In this document: piece by piece, positions 63,212-64,000 of the stretch
Layout of the letters: each line of letters begins with the position of its first letter
Numbering within the stretch: position 1 is the first letter of the stretch
Source: Gammaproteobacteria bacterium
GTDB taxonomy: Bacteria > Pseudomonadota > Gammaproteobacteria > Steroidobacterales > Steroidobacteraceae
DNA length: 64,000 nt
Assembly: GCA_025357915.1 (NCBI GenBank)
Contig: JANYLH010000008.1
Location: 26,475 to 90,474, forward strand
Direction: 5' to 3'
Made by a program: the position numbers and the translations under genes
The notes under the pieces: model-generated
What the model was told of the DNA's origin: nothing
What the model saw: only the letters and a program-made list of their open reading frames with translations
Databases searched by the model: none

Positions 63212-63900
63212 GTACGCTCGAGCCTGGAAACGAAGCTGCCGCGTCGCCGGTCACACCTGCCGAGCTGGCACCCACCGTGCGGCCGGCAGTGCCAGCGATT
63301 CCTGCGCCGGCTGCGGCGCAGTCGCTGCCCGTCAGCAAGGCGGCGGCGCCCTCGGCGCTCGAGCAGCTGCAGGTCTATGGCAACCGGGCGCTGGCCGAGA
63401 CGCTGTACCGGGCGCGCCAGCTGGGCGCGGCGACGATCGCCGGTATCGCCGCGGCAGTGCTCGCACTGACGCTGTTCATCGCCAACAACCTGCCGCAGGG
63501 CAGTGCGGTCGCGGCACTGAAGGGCCAGCTCGCGCAGCTCGCGCCGCTGACGAAGGGCGGCGTCGCGCCGCTGTCGGGGGCCGCGCTGGCGGCGCTGCCG
63601 CCGCGTGGCGAGGCGCCCGAAATCGTCGCCAAGATCGTCGAAGAAGCGCGCGCTTCGGGCGTCGAGCTGCCCCGCGGCCAGTATGAATACCTGCCGGCGC
63701 GCGATGGCGTGGCGGCCCGCTATCGCATGACTTTCCCCGTGCATGCCACCTACCCGCAGTTGCGCGAGTTCATGGACCGCACGCTGGTGGCGCTGCCCGC
63801 GGTGGCGGTCGAGGGCATGCGCATCGAACGCAAGGCCGTCGGCGAGGAAGGCGTCGACGCCGAGTTGCGCTTTTCCGCCTTCGTGCGGAGTGACGACTGA
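63208..63900 (+). CDS. PilO/GspM-like inner-membrane protein
   Basis: 230 residues (ATGA overlap). Seen: a Pro/Ala/Val-rich cytosolic N-terminus (1-60), one membrane helix (about 72-92, ATIAGIAAAVLALTLFIANN), then a periplasmic part with EIVAKIVEEARASGVELP and a ferredoxin-like end FPVHATYPQLREFMDRTLVALP. The long disordered N-terminus is unusual for PilO. Dimer partner of the PilN-like protein by position. Confidence 0.7.
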   Translation: MSTLEPGNEAAASPVTPAELAPTVRPAVPAIPAPAAAQSLPVSKAAAPSALEQLQVYGNRALAETLYRARQLGAATIAGIAAAVLALTLFIANNLPQGSAVAALKGQLAQLAPLTKGGVAPLSGAALAALPPRGEAPEIVAKIVEEARASGVELPRGQYEYLPARDGVAARYRMTFPVHATYPQLREFMDRTLVALPAVAVEGMRIERKAVGEEGVDAELRFSAFVRSDD

Positions 63901-64000
63901 TGGTCCTCACCAAGCGCCTCAAGATCCTATGCGCGCTCGCCGTCGCGGTCGGCGTGTACATCATGTTTTCGGGCCCGGGCCCGGACACGGCGAAGGTGGC
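63900..64000 (+). CDS. Start of a further secretion-locus gene (3' truncated by window edge)
   Basis: ATG 63900 overlaps the previous TGA by one base (TGATG). 33 codons visible: a signal-anchor or signal peptide (KRLKILCALAVAVGVYIMF) and then a Gly/Pro stretch. By place it may be a PilP/GspC-like connector to the secretin, but the sequence shown cannot decide. Confidence 0.55.
   Translation, partial: MVLTKRLKILCALAVAVGVYIMFSGPGPDTAKV

Overview
ORGANISM. The window is GC-rich (close to 70 % by eye), almost fully coding, and carries gene orders typical of Gammaproteobacteria: miaA-hfq-hflX-hflK-hflC-DUF2065-purA, nnr-tsaE-amiC-mutL, pcnB-folK-panB-panC, and a divergent ppsA/ppsR pair. There is no phage, IS element, CRISPR array or plasmid function. 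TonB-dependent uptake, a methylcitrate cycle next to acyl-CoA genes, and a complete homogentisate pathway suggest a free-living heterotroph of the Xanthomonadales / Steroidobacterales / Nevskiales kind. That placement is inference from gene content and order, not phylogeny. LAYOUT 1-10.7 kb. The tail of lptG is followed by a tightly coupled lipid-modification module: coclaurine-N-methyltransferase/CFA-like methyltransferase, DUF2878, DUF1295, FAD amine-oxidase-like protein, DUF1365, then a Cys-type glutathione peroxidase. Next come ppsA and its regulator ppsR on opposite strands, and a minus-strand pair (enoyl-CoA hydratase and SDR). LAYOUT 10.7-16.1 kb. prpB-prpC-prpD-etfB-etfA form one operon for propionyl-CoA disposal and electron transfer, divergent from the SDR/hydratase pair across a 241-bp region with a perfect 8-bp inverted repeat. 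LAYOUT 16.1-28.5 kb. This is the accessory part: a secreted TPR protein, a small Met/His-rich membrane protein overlapping a DUF6717 gene, a metallophosphoesterase-DUF6940-ADP-ribosylglycohydrolase cluster whose last gene has lost its catalytic core by an apparent in-frame deletion, an FAD amine oxidase, and a minus-strand run TPR-sulfotransferase / TonB receptor / aldehyde dehydrogenase / EamA transporter. A tRNA-Glu(CTC) follows. LAYOUT 28.6-45.6 kb. Housekeeping genes: pcnB, folK, deoxynucleoside kinase, panB, panC; queG opposite nnr-tsaE; amiC-mutL-miaA-hfq-hflX-hflK-hflC-DUF2065-purA. LAYOUT 45.7-54.1 kb. A PAS-PAS-GGDEF-EAL protein, then phenylalanine/tyrosine catabolism (phhA, an Lrp/AsnC regulator, hppD, maiA, hmgA, fahA), which converts phenylalanine and 4-hydroxyphenylpyruvate to fumarate plus acetoacetate, and an MscS-type channel. 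LAYOUT 54.1-64 kb. A zinc-ribbon protein with a bactofilin, an orphan NarL-type histidine kinase, an ExeA-like ATPase fused to an FHA domain, then a lytic transglycosylase and gspG-gspF-gspE followed by PilM/PilN/PilO-like genes. This is an envelope-spanning secretion or pseudopilus locus that runs off the 3' edge; a good CRP/Clp-like site sits in its control region. No intergenic stretch exceeds 300 bp; the longest are 241 bp (10691-10931) and 191 bp (57746-57936). Most same-strand neighbours are translationally coupled through 4-bp ATGA/GTGA/TTGA overlaps. The best candidates for something undescribed are the hybrid T2SS/T4P locus with its ExeA-FHA ATPase and the phosphoesterase-DUF6940-ADP-ribosylglycohydrolase cluster.
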